From the IMG/VR virus record IMGVR_UViG_3300025417_000087, positions 1 through 24,804 of that record: a stretch of 24,804 nucleotides of DNA; one strand, written 5' to 3'. Origin of the DNA: a virus. Below are positions 14,575-23,094 of the stretch, piece by piece; position 1 is the first letter of the stretch; each line of letters begins with the position of its first letter. The position numbers and the translations under genes were made by a program. The notes beneath the pieces are model-generated. The model saw only the letters and a program-made list of their open reading frames with translations. It searched no databases and had not been told where the DNA came from.

Positions 14575-16014
14575 TTATTGTTCAAAGCCTAGAAATTTTA
14601 CACCTTTTGGATTGTTTGGATTCATTCCAGGTGGCAATGGGCCTCTAGGTGTTGATCCAGGAACGCCAGATGGCAACGGCGCTCCGGGAACAGGCAATGG
14701 TGTTACTGGTGCAGAAGCTGGAGTGGAAGGCCCACCCAACCATGAAGGCCAATGCCATTCATCATCCTGACCGCCCGCAACACTGAATGTTGGAGTTGGC
14801 TCTGGAGGAAGATCCAATTTGTATTTATTGTAATATTTTTTAGTATTTTCATACATCGCTTTCTCATATTTGTCGTACATTTCTGTACCTGGCGAGTACA
14901 TTCCTTGAGCTTTTTTCAGCGCAAGATTGGCTGCCGCTGCTTCTGTTTCAGCCATATGTTGGGCTTTTAGAGCGTCTTTTTCTTGTTGGGTTGGTATTCT
15001 TGTTTCATACCACTTCCCTTCTTTTTCTTGTAAGACGCCAAGAGTTTGAGCTTTTAAAGCATTAGTGTCAGCTTCTTGTTTTTTAATTAAGTTTTCTTCA
15101 GCTTTGGCGTTGAGCTCTCCTGCCTTAGCTTGGGATGTGCTGAGTGCAGAAATGCCTGCAAGATCAAGATGTTTTCCGGCCATCATTGAAGATTGAGCGG
15201 CATTTTGCAAAGCAATTTGATCATGTACGTCACCTTTAAGTGCGGCATTTTTGGCTTGTTCGGCCAGGAATTGCGAATGATCAAGAGCGTCTTGAGAGTC
15301 CTGAATGGCTTTTTTGCCAGAAACATAAGCTGCAACGCCTTCTTTTCCACCGGCGGCGATGTTCTGAAAGGCATAAGGAGACGTGCCGCCCAACATTCCA
15401 AGACCAGCTTGCAACAATGCCATTTGTGTATTGGTGGCTTTTCTGTCTTCTATGTCAGCTTGTTTGGCTTGCAGCTTTTGAATGTATGGATCAAACAATT
15501 GAGCGGTTTTAGCCTGCTCTGGGGCGGCGGCCGCCTCAGCTCCAGCTCTTAATGTGCCTGTGTATTGGTTGATTTCTTCGGCAGTTGGATTGGTTGGCAA
15601 ATCAGCTTGCGTCAAGGGAGTATAGCCATAAGCACTACCGCCTTTATCAAAATGGTGTTCACCGGTAATACCGCCGCCTGCCATCTTTTGGAGATTGTCA
15701 GCTGGCAAAGTACCAATACCCTGTTCTTCAGGCAGCGCTTGCGGAGCGGCTTGAGGAGCGGACTGGGGCATACCTTGTTGCGGCATAGGACGCTGGGGCA
15801 TCATTTGCGCCAAGTCCTGTTGAACTACTGGCGGCTGTGCTTGGCCTGTTTGTTTAGCCATTTGCTGAGCGCGCATGTTCTTTCTGTCCTGGCTTTCTTG
15901 GAAGGCAAGAGGAAAAATGTAAGGGTCGTTTTGATGCATCTGTGCATACTGCGCCAACTGCGCATCAGACATCATGCGCAATGTAGAAGTTACATTATGT
16001 GGTGCTAAACTCAT
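14575..16014 (-). CDS. Internal virion/tail-associated structural protein, 479 residues
   Basis: A low-complexity Ala/Gln/Lys-rich protein. The N-terminal region is Gln/Pro/Met-rich (QQDLAQMMPQRPMPQQGMPQ). A Gly motif LQKMAGGGITGEHHFDKGG lies at about 107-125. Residues about 160-390 are long helices with coiled-coil character. The C-terminal 70 residues are Pro-rich. This composition and the position next to the polyvalent gene fit internal virion proteins of podovirus-type phages, which are ejected or line the DNA channel; the function is inferred. The ATG forms a one-base TAATG overlap with the upstream gene and has GGAGG 5 bases away. The Gly motif recurs in the 938-residue protein. Confidence 0.75.
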   Translation of the reverse strand: MSLAPHNVTSTLRMMSDAQLAQYAQMHQNDPYIFPLAFQESQDRKNMRAQQMAKQTGQAQPPVVQQDLAQMMPQRPMPQQGMPQSAPQAAPQALPEEQGIGTLPADNLQKMAGGGITGEHHFDKGGSAYGYTPLTQADLPTNPTAEEINQYTGTLRAGAEAAAAPEQAKTAQLFDPYIQKLQAKQADIEDRKATNTQMALLQAGLGMLGGTSPYAFQNIAAGGKEGVAAYVSGKKAIQDSQDALDHSQFLAEQAKNAALKGDVHDQIALQNAAQSSMMAGKHLDLAGISALSTSQAKAGELNAKAEENLIKKQEADTNALKAQTLGVLQEKEGKWYETRIPTQQEKDALKAQHMAETEAAAANLALKKAQGMYSPGTEMYDKYEKAMYENTKKYYNKYKLDLPPEPTPTFSVAGGQDDEWHWPSWLGGPSTPASAPVTPLPVPGAPLPSGVPGSTPRGPLPPGMNPNNPKGVKFLGFEQ

Positions 16015-17006
16015 TATGCCTCCATCTTAGCTAAAGCCAAGTCTGCAAGTCCATTGGATTTCTTTTCTTTGATTGCGCCACCTTTGGCACTAGATTTAAA
16101 TGCGCCCAATCCTGCCGCAGTCAAGCCCAAACCTGCTACTTGTGAAAGCATACTTGGAGGCGCTTGATAGACAGATGCAGACTGCTGAGTCATCGGCAAA
16201 CCGCGAATCAAGTTGGACATGAAGTTCAACTGCTGATAAGGATAGTTCTGAGCGTTTAAGAAGTTCTGCTGTTGGGTATTATCAATGTTCTGAATTTGCT
16301 GTTGTTGCTGACCGCCCAGCTGATTCTGCAAACCAATGATGCCCAGGTTTTGGTTGTACTGCTGGTTGCCTAGCGTACCCATCGTGTTGGCGCTTTGCAA
16401 AGCTGTATTCAAGCCTTGCATGCCTAAGTTAGCACCAAACTGTTGCTGCTGAGCATTAAGTTGGTTTTGGGTGTTGTACTGCTGTTGAGCGTTTTGGAAC
16501 GCGTTGTACTGGTTCTGACCCAGTTGTGTTTGTAGGGCAGCGTTACCTTGCGCTCTTGCAATTGCGTCTCTGCCACCACCAAAAGCGCCCGCCTGCGTAG
16601 CCTGTGCCTGTTGCGCTTGTTGAGCAATAGCAGCGTTGTTTCTTGCAGATGCATTCATGACATCCAAATATGGATTCATCATTTGCTGTGCATTATCAGC
16701 CGTGAAATTAGACGGCTGGAATGTGTATTGTGCGTTCAGCCCACCAAGCCCAGCCATACCTGCCAGCGCCGTAGCCTGCCCCAACTGAGGGGATGTTTGC
16801 ATCAGTGAAGCATTGTTAAACGCAGACTGCTGTAAAGGCGTAAACTGCGCAACCTGCTCACCCATGTATTGCTGATATGGGTTGGTGTTGATGTTGGTCA
16901 AAGACGCTGCATTACTGAGCATCTGTTGCGCATAAGGAGCAATCTCGGGAGCAAAGCCCGTTTGATATTCGGTTATCGAGGAAGGAGTTCCGGTCGTCGT
17001 GGTCAT
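16014..17006 (-). CDS. Gln/Asn-rich virion protein, 330 residues
   Basis: The N-terminus (TGFAPEIAPYAQQMLSNAAS) and VAQFTPLQQSAFNNASLMQ are a pattern I know from phage structural operons. The middle (about 125-275) is extremely Gln/Asn/Ala-rich with many short QQxYN-type units and includes GAFGGGRDAIARAQGNAALQ. The C-terminus has a Gly/Ala hydrophobic stretch (SQVAGLGLTAAGLGAF) and then KGGAIKEKKSNGLADLALAK. Long helices likely assemble in the tail or internal core. Its role in DNA ejection is inferred from context only. AGGA lies 7 bases before the ATG. It lies 9 bases after the 938-residue gene and overlaps the next start by one base. Confidence 0.75.
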   Translation of the reverse strand: MTTTTGTPSSITEYQTGFAPEIAPYAQQMLSNAASLTNINTNPYQQYMGEQVAQFTPLQQSAFNNASLMQTSPQLGQATALAGMAGLGGLNAQYTFQPSNFTADNAQQMMNPYLDVMNASARNNAAIAQQAQQAQATQAGAFGGGRDAIARAQGNAALQTQLGQNQYNAFQNAQQQYNTQNQLNAQQQQFGANLGMQGLNTALQSANTMGTLGNQQYNQNLGIIGLQNQLGGQQQQQIQNIDNTQQQNFLNAQNYPYQQLNFMSNLIRGLPMTQQSASVYQAPPSMLSQVAGLGLTAAGLGAFKSSAKGGAIKEKKSNGLADLALAKMEA

Positions 17007-17015
17007 GATATTTCC

Positions 17016-19832
17016 TTATACGGGAAGGTATTTGGCTGCGTTGGTGTTGGTCGCAACAGCATCTTTACCAGTTGTTTTGCGACGAGCGTTTTGAATGCGG
17101 TCCATCATCTTGTAGAGTTGACGAGCGCCTGCTTCAGTTGATCCATTGCCCAGCTCAGAAACGATACGAGCAGGAACCACAAACTCGCCATCAGCAAGAC
17201 GAGCAGGCTCAGGATCAGTGCTGCCGATAGTAGCAGGTATTGAATCAGAGACACCATCGCCTGGACCCCGGAGTAAACGTCCACCATCTGAGTACCCTCC
17301 CAAGTGACCAACTGACATACCGCCAGCTGCAAGACCAAGCAAACCTCCATGTGCGGCTTGTGCCACTTTATTTACGGTTTGCGCAATAGGACCATCACCT
17401 TGCATGGTTCCGTACAAAGTTCCATCAGCATTGTATTTTTTACCATCAACTCCGGTAAAAGTACCATCTCCGTTGGGGTATCCCATCAAGCCTTTTGCAA
17501 ACTCTGTATACCCCAAAACTTTAAGAGCGTTGGGATTGGTAAGACCTGTTTGTGGAACGCCCAAATAATCTTTGGTTGCGCTAAACGCAGGATCATAATT
17601 GGGGTTTGTCTTGTATGTGTGCGTTGCTGGGTCGTATATCTGCGGCGTATTGACCAAGTATTGAGGACTCAATGATTGGCCCATCAACTGTTGGTATGGA
17701 ACAGACACTTGTCCAGTTGGAGTGGTTGGGAGTGGGTTCCAAGGCGTCTTACCCATCAAGTAGTCATACGCCGCTTTTGATCCACCGGTTAAGGTGTTAT
17801 TGGCCGCGTTAAACTGATCCATGTTTTGATAAACAGGATTGACATACCCAGTGCTGCCACCTCCAGCAGTATAAGCATTGGTCACCTCATCCATGCCAGA
17901 GAATCCGCCATAAGGACGCCCCGGAACATTGGGAGTTATCGTTCTTGAGCCATCGGCATTAAACGTAATATCACCGGGATTGTTTACGTTGCCGTAAGGA
18001 TTGGATGTCCCAGCAGGCGCATTAGTCCCAGGGTTAGTTGGTAGGCGTGTGTTGGTTACATTACCCTGATCACCGGGTACAGGAGCTGTAGAATTGCCGC
18101 CATAACCTGTTTGTATTGTTCCTGTTTTGGTCAAAGGAATTTGAGTTTTTGCATCAGAGTAAATTTGAGCAGATGTTTTACCTGTTGCGCGAATTACGTC
18201 TTCTTCATTCAATCCAGAAGCACTCATCGCCGCTTGAGCTTGAGTCAACGTAGCATTGGGATGTGTTTGTATATAGTTTGTAATGCTATTGGTAATGCTG
18301 GACAACCCTTTTCCTTGGTTGACTGCATAAATGTCACCAGCTCCAGTAAAGGCTTGGCCAGTCGCTAGATTTTTGCCGTATGCAGAATCAGGTTGGTTAA
18401 AGAATTTGTCTACGTCATTCAAACTAATTCCAGAAGCCAACATAGCTGATTTAATATCAGATGCGCTGGCATTAGGGTGCGTAGCTGCATATGAATCAAT
18501 GGCGTTATAAACGCCTTGTATACCTTGGCCTTGACCAATCTGATACAAATCGGCCGCAGAAAGATTTAATGGAGCCGCATTTTGCTGAAGATAAGATGAA
18601 ACAGCATTAGGATCTGCATGATACTGAGCTTCAGCAGCCGCCAAACCCCCAGGCGTGTTTAGTACGGCAGCATTGTTTGGATCATTGAAAAACGTCGAAT
18701 ACTGATCTGCTGTGTAATTTGTATACGCGGGACCTGCGGCGGCTGGAGATCCAGCAGAAGCAGCTGGCGAACCATAATTCAAGCCACTAACATTTCCGGC
18801 ATAACCAAGATTTTGTGCAACTTGTGCGGCTTGATCTTCGCTTAAACCATATTTATTAACAACATCTTGGGCTGACATTCCAGAATTGGTAATATCTTGT
18901 GCGGCAGCCGCATAGTTACCAGCCTGATAATCAGCTAAAGCCTGATCTGGAGCAGCACTAGAAGCGGCGCTGCTATCGGTGGTTCCGCCATCATCATAAT
19001 GATGAATGCCACCACCTTTGGCCAACGCCACAAGGCCCCCAGTAGCGACTTGAGTAGCAGGCGCCATACCCTGATGCGTGTATCCACCCATAGGCGAGTA
19101 ACTGCTGAAACGGATAAAGCGTGTGTCAGGCGTATTGGGTACGTTTAATTTTTGGGGTGTGGCCAAAGATTTGAGGCCGTACACACCCGCGGCACCCAGC
19201 GCCAACTGTGTCGGTAAGTCCTGCTTTCCAAACCAACTAGTCAATTGGCTAAACGGAGATTGTTTTGGCACTTCAGTACTAAGACTGGGCAGTGTGGTAG
19301 TTGGCGCAGTGTAGCCCGTAGGCATTTTTAAACCCGTGCCAGAAGACGCATTTGGAGAAATTTGTGGTGCGGCATTGGGGGACAGATCACCCGCTACGTT
19401 TGCAGGAGCATTAACAGGCTGTGCGGGAGTTGGGCCTCCCATTGGATTGCCAGTACCTTGGTAACCCGCAGAAAGTTCGTTTGCTGTATTGGCCGAGTTA
19501 AGAGCGTTGGTGCTGTAATTGCCCATGCCTAAGCCTTCGCCAAGACTTGCGCCACCATATCCGGCCATACCCGCCATCAAACCTTGAGCCAAATTTCCTG
19601 AAGCAAGACCTGCAATTCCGCCAGTCACAAGCGCTGCGTTTCCTGCCGCTCCTAATCCAGCATCAAATAAACCGCCACTGCCAACAAGCTCACCAGCTCC
19701 ACCAGTAAAATAATCCAAAGCCGCAGCTGCCGCCATATCTACCAATGGGTTTTTGGTGGCATTAGAAATGCCTTTTCCAAGGTCATGGATACCGCCGGAT
19801 ATATTTGCTATTGGGTTTGAAAAGAAGCTCAT
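17016..19832 (-). CDS. Large low-complexity virion protein with repeats and GxGD...GEFVVPA C-terminal domain
   Basis: 938 residues. The N-terminal 110 residues are Gly/Ala-rich with hydrophobic helices (AALVTGGIAGLASGNLAQGL), suggesting membrane or channel contact. A Gly motif ALAKGGGIHHYDDGG lies near 267-281 and a related LAAGGMSVGHLGGYSDGG near 833-851. Two roughly 50-residue helical repeats lie at about 426-474 and 499-547. A Pro/Gly/Asn/Tyr-rich region follows. The C-terminal domain (about 852-916: GPGDGVSDSIPATIGS, RLADGEFVVPARIVSELGNG, ARQLYKMMDRIQNARRK) recurs at the ends of many phage structural proteins. It is probably an internal virion or tail protein. The start has GGAG 6 bases upstream. 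Confidence 0.75.
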   Translation of the reverse strand: MSFFSNPIANISGGIHDLGKGISNATKNPLVDMAAAAALDYFTGGAGELVGSGGLFDAGLGAAGNAALVTGGIAGLASGNLAQGLMAGMAGYGGASLGEGLGMGNYSTNALNSANTANELSAGYQGTGNPMGGPTPAQPVNAPANVAGDLSPNAAPQISPNASSGTGLKMPTGYTAPTTTLPSLSTEVPKQSPFSQLTSWFGKQDLPTQLALGAAGVYGLKSLATPQKLNVPNTPDTRFIRFSSYSPMGGYTHQGMAPATQVATGGLVALAKGGGIHHYDDGGTTDSSAASSAAPDQALADYQAGNYAAAAQDITNSGMSAQDVVNKYGLSEDQAAQVAQNLGYAGNVSGLNYGSPAASAGSPAAAGPAYTNYTADQYSTFFNDPNNAAVLNTPGGLAAAEAQYHADPNAVSSYLQQNAAPLNLSAADLYQIGQGQGIQGVYNAIDSYAATHPNASASDIKSAMLASGISLNDVDKFFNQPDSAYGKNLATGQAFTGAGDIYAVNQGKGLSSITNSITNYIQTHPNATLTQAQAAMSASGLNEEDVIRATGKTSAQIYSDAKTQIPLTKTGTIQTGYGGNSTAPVPGDQGNVTNTRLPTNPGTNAPAGTSNPYGNVNNPGDITFNADGSRTITPNVPGRPYGGFSGMDEVTNAYTAGGGSTGYVNPVYQNMDQFNAANNTLTGGSKAAYDYLMGKTPWNPLPTTPTGQVSVPYQQLMGQSLSPQYLVNTPQIYDPATHTYKTNPNYDPAFSATKDYLGVPQTGLTNPNALKVLGYTEFAKGLMGYPNGDGTFTGVDGKKYNADGTLYGTMQGDGPIAQTVNKVAQAAHGGLLGLAAGGMSVGHLGGYSDGGRLLRGPGDGVSDSIPATIGSTDPEPARLADGEFVVPARIVSELGNGSTEAGARQLYKMMDRIQNARRKTTGKDAVATNTNAAKYLPV
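18192..18560 (-). repeat. Two tandem ~50-residue helical repeats inside the 938-residue protein
   Basis: Copy 1 (coding bases about 18560-18405) has DLYQIGQGQGIQGVYNAI, SYAATHPNAS, SAMLASGISLNDV. Copy 2 (about 18343-18192) has DIYAVNQGKGLSSITNSI, NYIQTHPNAT, AAMSASGLNEEDV. The shared skeleton is Y-x3-QG-x-G, a helix, THPNA, then AM-x-ASG-x3-DV. A looser partial copy (GMSAQDVVNKYGLSEDQAAQ) lies closer to the N-terminus. Confidence 0.7.
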
Positions 19833-19864
19833 GCTTGCTCCAAGAATTTGTTTAAGTTTACCAT

Positions 19865-20188
19865 TTAGCCCACAATCCAGCTAGTACCATTTGAGTACAC
19901 CGGCACCATTACAGTACCCCCGCCAACAACAGCAGACCCAAAAGCAGGACTTGCTGCGTCCGACACATAGGTTTTAGTCCCCATATTGGCAGTTGACGCT
20001 GTTGGTAACGTTGCCACCGTGTAGATTGTTGCATTGGTGTTTGCGGTGGTAATTAACGTGTTTAACGCATCACTTAGCTGATTAAAGTACAGCCTCAATA
20101 TGTTGTTCAATTGCGCTTGATATTGCTGGTCAAACGCAGGTTGCGCTAACGGCAAGCTCGGTGGGCTGGTGTTTACTATTTTTGACAT
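19865..20188 (-). CDS. Small conserved virion-associated protein, 107 residues
   Basis: The N-terminal half FDQQYQAQLNNILRLYFNQL is an amphipathic helix. The C-terminal half is beta-rich with VATLPTASTANMGTKTYVSD and GGGTVMVPVYSNGTSWIVG. This arrangement is common directly after gp10-like tail genes in phages, and the beta part resembles the repeat ends found in tail-fibre or head-decoration proteins. The precise function is not established. It overlaps the stop of the gp10-like gene by one base (TAATG), so the two are probably made together. A 32-base gap separates it from the next gene. Confidence 0.75.
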   Translation of the reverse strand: MSKIVNTSPPSLPLAQPAFDQQYQAQLNNILRLYFNQLSDALNTLITTANTNATIYTVATLPTASTANMGTKTYVSDAASPAFGSAVVGGGTVMVPVYSNGTSWIVG

Positions 20189-22485
20189 TATCTGCGTCCA
20201 TCCGCTCTGGCATCAAATCGAGGAGCACCAAGCTGCCAGGCAGTATTGAGCTGGTTAGACTCCATCTTAAAGATGAACTGTCGGCCCCTGATGCGGGTAT
20301 ACACATAGCCGGTAAATGTCTCAGGATTGCCGTTAATATTAACACTGTAAACAGAATTGGGGTACGTTTGGCTGATACCACCACCCGAATTATTCAAAGA
20401 AGAAATGGTCATCGTCACAACAGGGTTTGTTGCGGATGAATTCTCAAACGTCAGATCAGGTAATACTTTAGATATAAAAGCAAAATGGTCTCCAGTTGGG
20501 TCTGAAATATCAAACTCAGATGAGGCTATGTACGCATCAATGGGAGCTGGTGTTCCGTTTGCGTTGTCGTTCAATCCGTACTCATGATCTACAAGATTGT
20601 TATAATAAGTGGCCGCCTCTGGGTATGGGCGCAGGCCTGAATCAATCCAAGCAGTTCTGGCCATTGTGCCGTAGTACCATACTTTTTCTAAGTAGTTGTA
20701 GACAACATAACTGTCGATTGTATTGCTGTTGGCTGAACAATAGAACCACCAAACCTCATTGAATGCCTCATTGGTGGACGCAAAGAACTGTTGGTTTTGG
20801 CTTGTGTTAATATTTGAAAACACATATCTACGCAGGTCACATTGAAGCGTTTGCACAGTACCGTTGTAGTAATAAAACTTATCGAATCCCATCCAATAAA
20901 CAACTCCTGATGCCAAAGCCATGCAGTTTTGGCCTGCAATAGACAGGTTATCACCCAACAACTGAGAACGCCAAATATAAGGAGCACCGATGTATTGCAC
21001 AGAATATGCACTTGAATCGGTCAAAACCAAAATCTCTTGGCGCGTCTGAATAGCAGAAACAATCCTAGAACCGTGCGACAGCCGTATGAATCCAGCAGAG
21101 TTGGTGGCATCTGGCGTCCAGTTATAAACGTCCTCTTGGTTTGACCAACGGATAAGCAAAGGATCAGGAAGAGATGACCCTAAATCATTGGCGCCAAATG
21201 CAAACACAAACCTTGATGTGTCTGAGACCATGAGGAAACTCTGCACAACTGGCACGTCCACAATCAAAGAAACGTAGGCGCTATAAGTCAGGGCGGGCGT
21301 AAGTTTACCTACATTCGCTGAAGACAAGACGCCAGTAATTGGCAAAACAAGCGGAGATATTGATGCGGTCATCGTACCGACGCTACCGACCGCTGTATTA
21401 CTTGTAAGATTAAATCCTGGTAAAGTTCCCGCAACCCCGCTTGCACCTACGCCCGTGAGAACAGGAGCTGCGGTAATGCTAGCTGTCATTGATCCAACAC
21501 TACCCGTGGCCTTTACCCCAGTCATATTGGGAGCACTGGTAGAGTTTACCAAATTACCGTTTGAATCAAGTAGATTAAAATTTAATCCGTTGACGTTGTA
21601 AACATAGTATGTCGTGTTGGCAGACATGCCTGGGGGCAAATTACCGCCAAACTGAAGCGCAGCACCTTCTGTATAAAGTACTGTTGATGTAACAACAATT
21701 GGAATGCCAGCTGTAATGGTAACGTTACCACCAAGAGAATTAAGAGCCGATCCTCGAGTTGCCAGTCCGCTACTTGCCGTCCAGTAATATATCGTTCCGC
21801 CATTGGGTGCAAAAAGTAAATTCTCACCCCAGTTCATTTGGCTCCACAAACGAAGACTGTTTGTAGCTGACGTGTTGCCCCAGCTGCCATTACCCCATGT
21901 ACCAGCGCCCCATCCCTGTAGGGGTGTTTCAATCGCTGGGCCAACACTTACTTGGTAAGCCGCAGATACAGAAGAGCCGCCTGTTGTGCCAGATGCAACA
22001 GAAGTTGCCGTGGTAATTGTGTAATTGTTAGTGTCAATGACTGAAGCTACTTGATACTGCCCGTTTAAAAGCGAAGCATATGCGCCAGAAACGCCACTAA
22101 AAGTTACAAAATCGTTTGCCGATGCGCCATGAGATGGGGAATAAACCTGTACGGTGGTTGTACCATTGCCTGTAAATGGATCTGTAGGTAGGGTTACGGT
22201 TGATCGGATTGGAGTAATATCGTTGTAGTTACCGCCGTTTTCAATGTAAAACTTTAGGTTTGTTCCTACGCCCATCAAGTTAAAACCATTAAGCGTCACC
22301 CAGTTCCACAATGAACGGCAAACGCCTTGATAGGTATAACTTGAGATCTGGTTCCAGCCGCCAATTACCTCCGCACTACCTTGGCGAAAACGCACTTTGT
22401 CGCACTCGTACCAACCACCTTCGGTCATGTAACGGGTGTTCTCGCGATTGACGCCGGGTCTGAATGTAGGCTTAATAAGTGGCAT
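20188..22485 (-). CDS. P22 gp10-like packaged-DNA stabilisation / tail hub protein
   Basis: 765 residues. The N-terminus PTFRPGVNRENTRYMTEGGW then VRFRQGSAEVIGGWN is the hallmark of the phage-stabilisation (P22 gp10-like) family. The second half (about 420-600) has beta-propeller-like repeats, for example RLSHGSRIVSAIQTRQEILV, TDSSAYSVQYIGAPYIW, GDNLSIAGQNCMALASGVVY, YWMGFDKFYYYNGTVQTL. Proteins of this family plug the portal after packaging and hold the tail needle. Residues about 112-170 and 240-400 look like inserted beta (Ig-like/bacteriophage surface) modules, including two copies of GSVGxMTASI about 40 residues apart, which is unusual for the family. The ribosome site is weak. The start lies 12 bases after the endolysin stop. 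Confidence 0.85.
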   Translation of the reverse strand: MPLIKPTFRPGVNRENTRYMTEGGWYECDKVRFRQGSAEVIGGWNQISSYTYQGVCRSLWNWVTLNGFNLMGVGTNLKFYIENGGNYNDITPIRSTVTLPTDPFTGNGTTTVQVYSPSHGASANDFVTFSGVSGAYASLLNGQYQVASVIDTNNYTITTATSVASGTTGGSSVSAAYQVSVGPAIETPLQGWGAGTWGNGSWGNTSATNSLRLWSQMNWGENLLFAPNGGTIYYWTASSGLATRGSALNSLGGNVTITAGIPIVVTSTVLYTEGAALQFGGNLPPGMSANTTYYVYNVNGLNFNLLDSNGNLVNSTSAPNMTGVKATGSVGSMTASITAAPVLTGVGASGVAGTLPGFNLTSNTAVGSVGTMTASISPLVLPITGVLSSANVGKLTPALTYSAYVSLIVDVPVVQSFLMVSDTSRFVFAFGANDLGSSLPDPLLIRWSNQEDVYNWTPDATNSAGFIRLSHGSRIVSAIQTRQEILVLTDSSAYSVQYIGAPYIWRSQLLGDNLSIAGQNCMALASGVVYWMGFDKFYYYNGTVQTLQCDLRRYVFSNINTSQNQQFFASTNEAFNEVWWFYCSANSNTIDSYVVYNYLEKVWYYGTMARTAWIDSGLRPYPEAATYYNNLVDHEYGLNDNANGTPAPIDAYIASSEFDISDPTGDHFAFISKVLPDLTFENSSATNPVVTMTISSLNNSGGGISQTYPNSVYSVNINGNPETFTGYVYTRIRGRQFIFKMESNQLNTAWQLGAPRFDARADGRR

Positions 22486-22497
22486 ACACGTTTGCGG

Positions 22498-23094
22498 TTA
22501 AGCGCCCAGAACGGCAAGCGCGTGTTGAGTCAATTTTATGCGTTCCTCAAGCCCAAATGTACCACCATTTATGCGTTTTGTTAAGCCCTGCCAGTTCTGA
22601 TATTCGGCCAATTCATTGCATCCGTGGGTCTTCCAAAACCAGCCTGCACTCAAAGCGGCATACATGGGGGTAGCAACCAATTGAGGATTCATTACAAAAT
22701 CCTGGTTCACAGCCTGGCCAAAGTGCCAATAATTATCATGACCAGTCAACTGTATACATCCACGCCCATGAAAGCGCCAGCCGTCTCCGGACGCTTCGTC
22801 TCGGTTTCCCATACGGCCAGAGTAAACGCGGTTGGCAATCTTCTCGGGATTGTGGGCGTAAACGGCAAACTCGTCGGGTTTAAACTTGTGACCAAACAGC
22901 TTTTGAAGGGTTTCGGCGCGATAGTTGAGGTTTTCTTCCAGTGTTTTGAAGTGGTTGCACTCGTGTGAACACTGTCCAATAAACGCAGCTTGTCGGTTAA
23001 GATCATTGATGCCAAACGTCGTAAAGGTTGTGGTCAAGGGTTCAGACCATTCTGGCCCTATACCCAGCGCGTGCAGCTTTTCAGTGCTAATCAT
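22498..23094 (-). CDS. Endolysin, glycoside hydrolase family 19-like
   Basis: 198 residues with GH19 (chitinase-like lysozyme) signatures: AAFIGQCSHECNHFKTLEEN with Glu45 and Glu54 as the likely catalytic acid pair, NLNYRAETLQKLF, ANRVYSGRMGN, WRFHGRGCIQLTGHDNY and WFWKTHGCNELA. It would cleave host peptidoglycan at lysis. No signal peptide or signal-anchor is present, so export must depend on a holin. It overlaps the i-spanin gene by ATGA and has GAGGGGG before the ATG. Several extra cysteines (42, 46 and later) are unusual for a cytoplasmic lysin and may be worth noting. The assignment is firm, the catalytic residues inferred by family pattern. Confidence 0.9.
   Translation of the reverse strand: MISTEKLHALGIGPEWSEPLTTTFTTFGINDLNRQAAFIGQCSHECNHFKTLEENLNYRAETLQKLFGHKFKPDEFAVYAHNPEKIANRVYSGRMGNRDEASGDGWRFHGRGCIQLTGHDNYWHFGQAVNQDFVMNPQLVATPMYAALSAGWFWKTHGCNELAEYQNWQGLTKRINGGTFGLEERIKLTQHALAVLGA

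Noticed and set aside
16250-16620. DNA tandem repeat/CRISPR-like array from CTG/TTG-rich units
   Set aside because: The periodicity comes from Gln/Asn codons in the Q-rich virion protein. There are no constant repeats with unique spacers.
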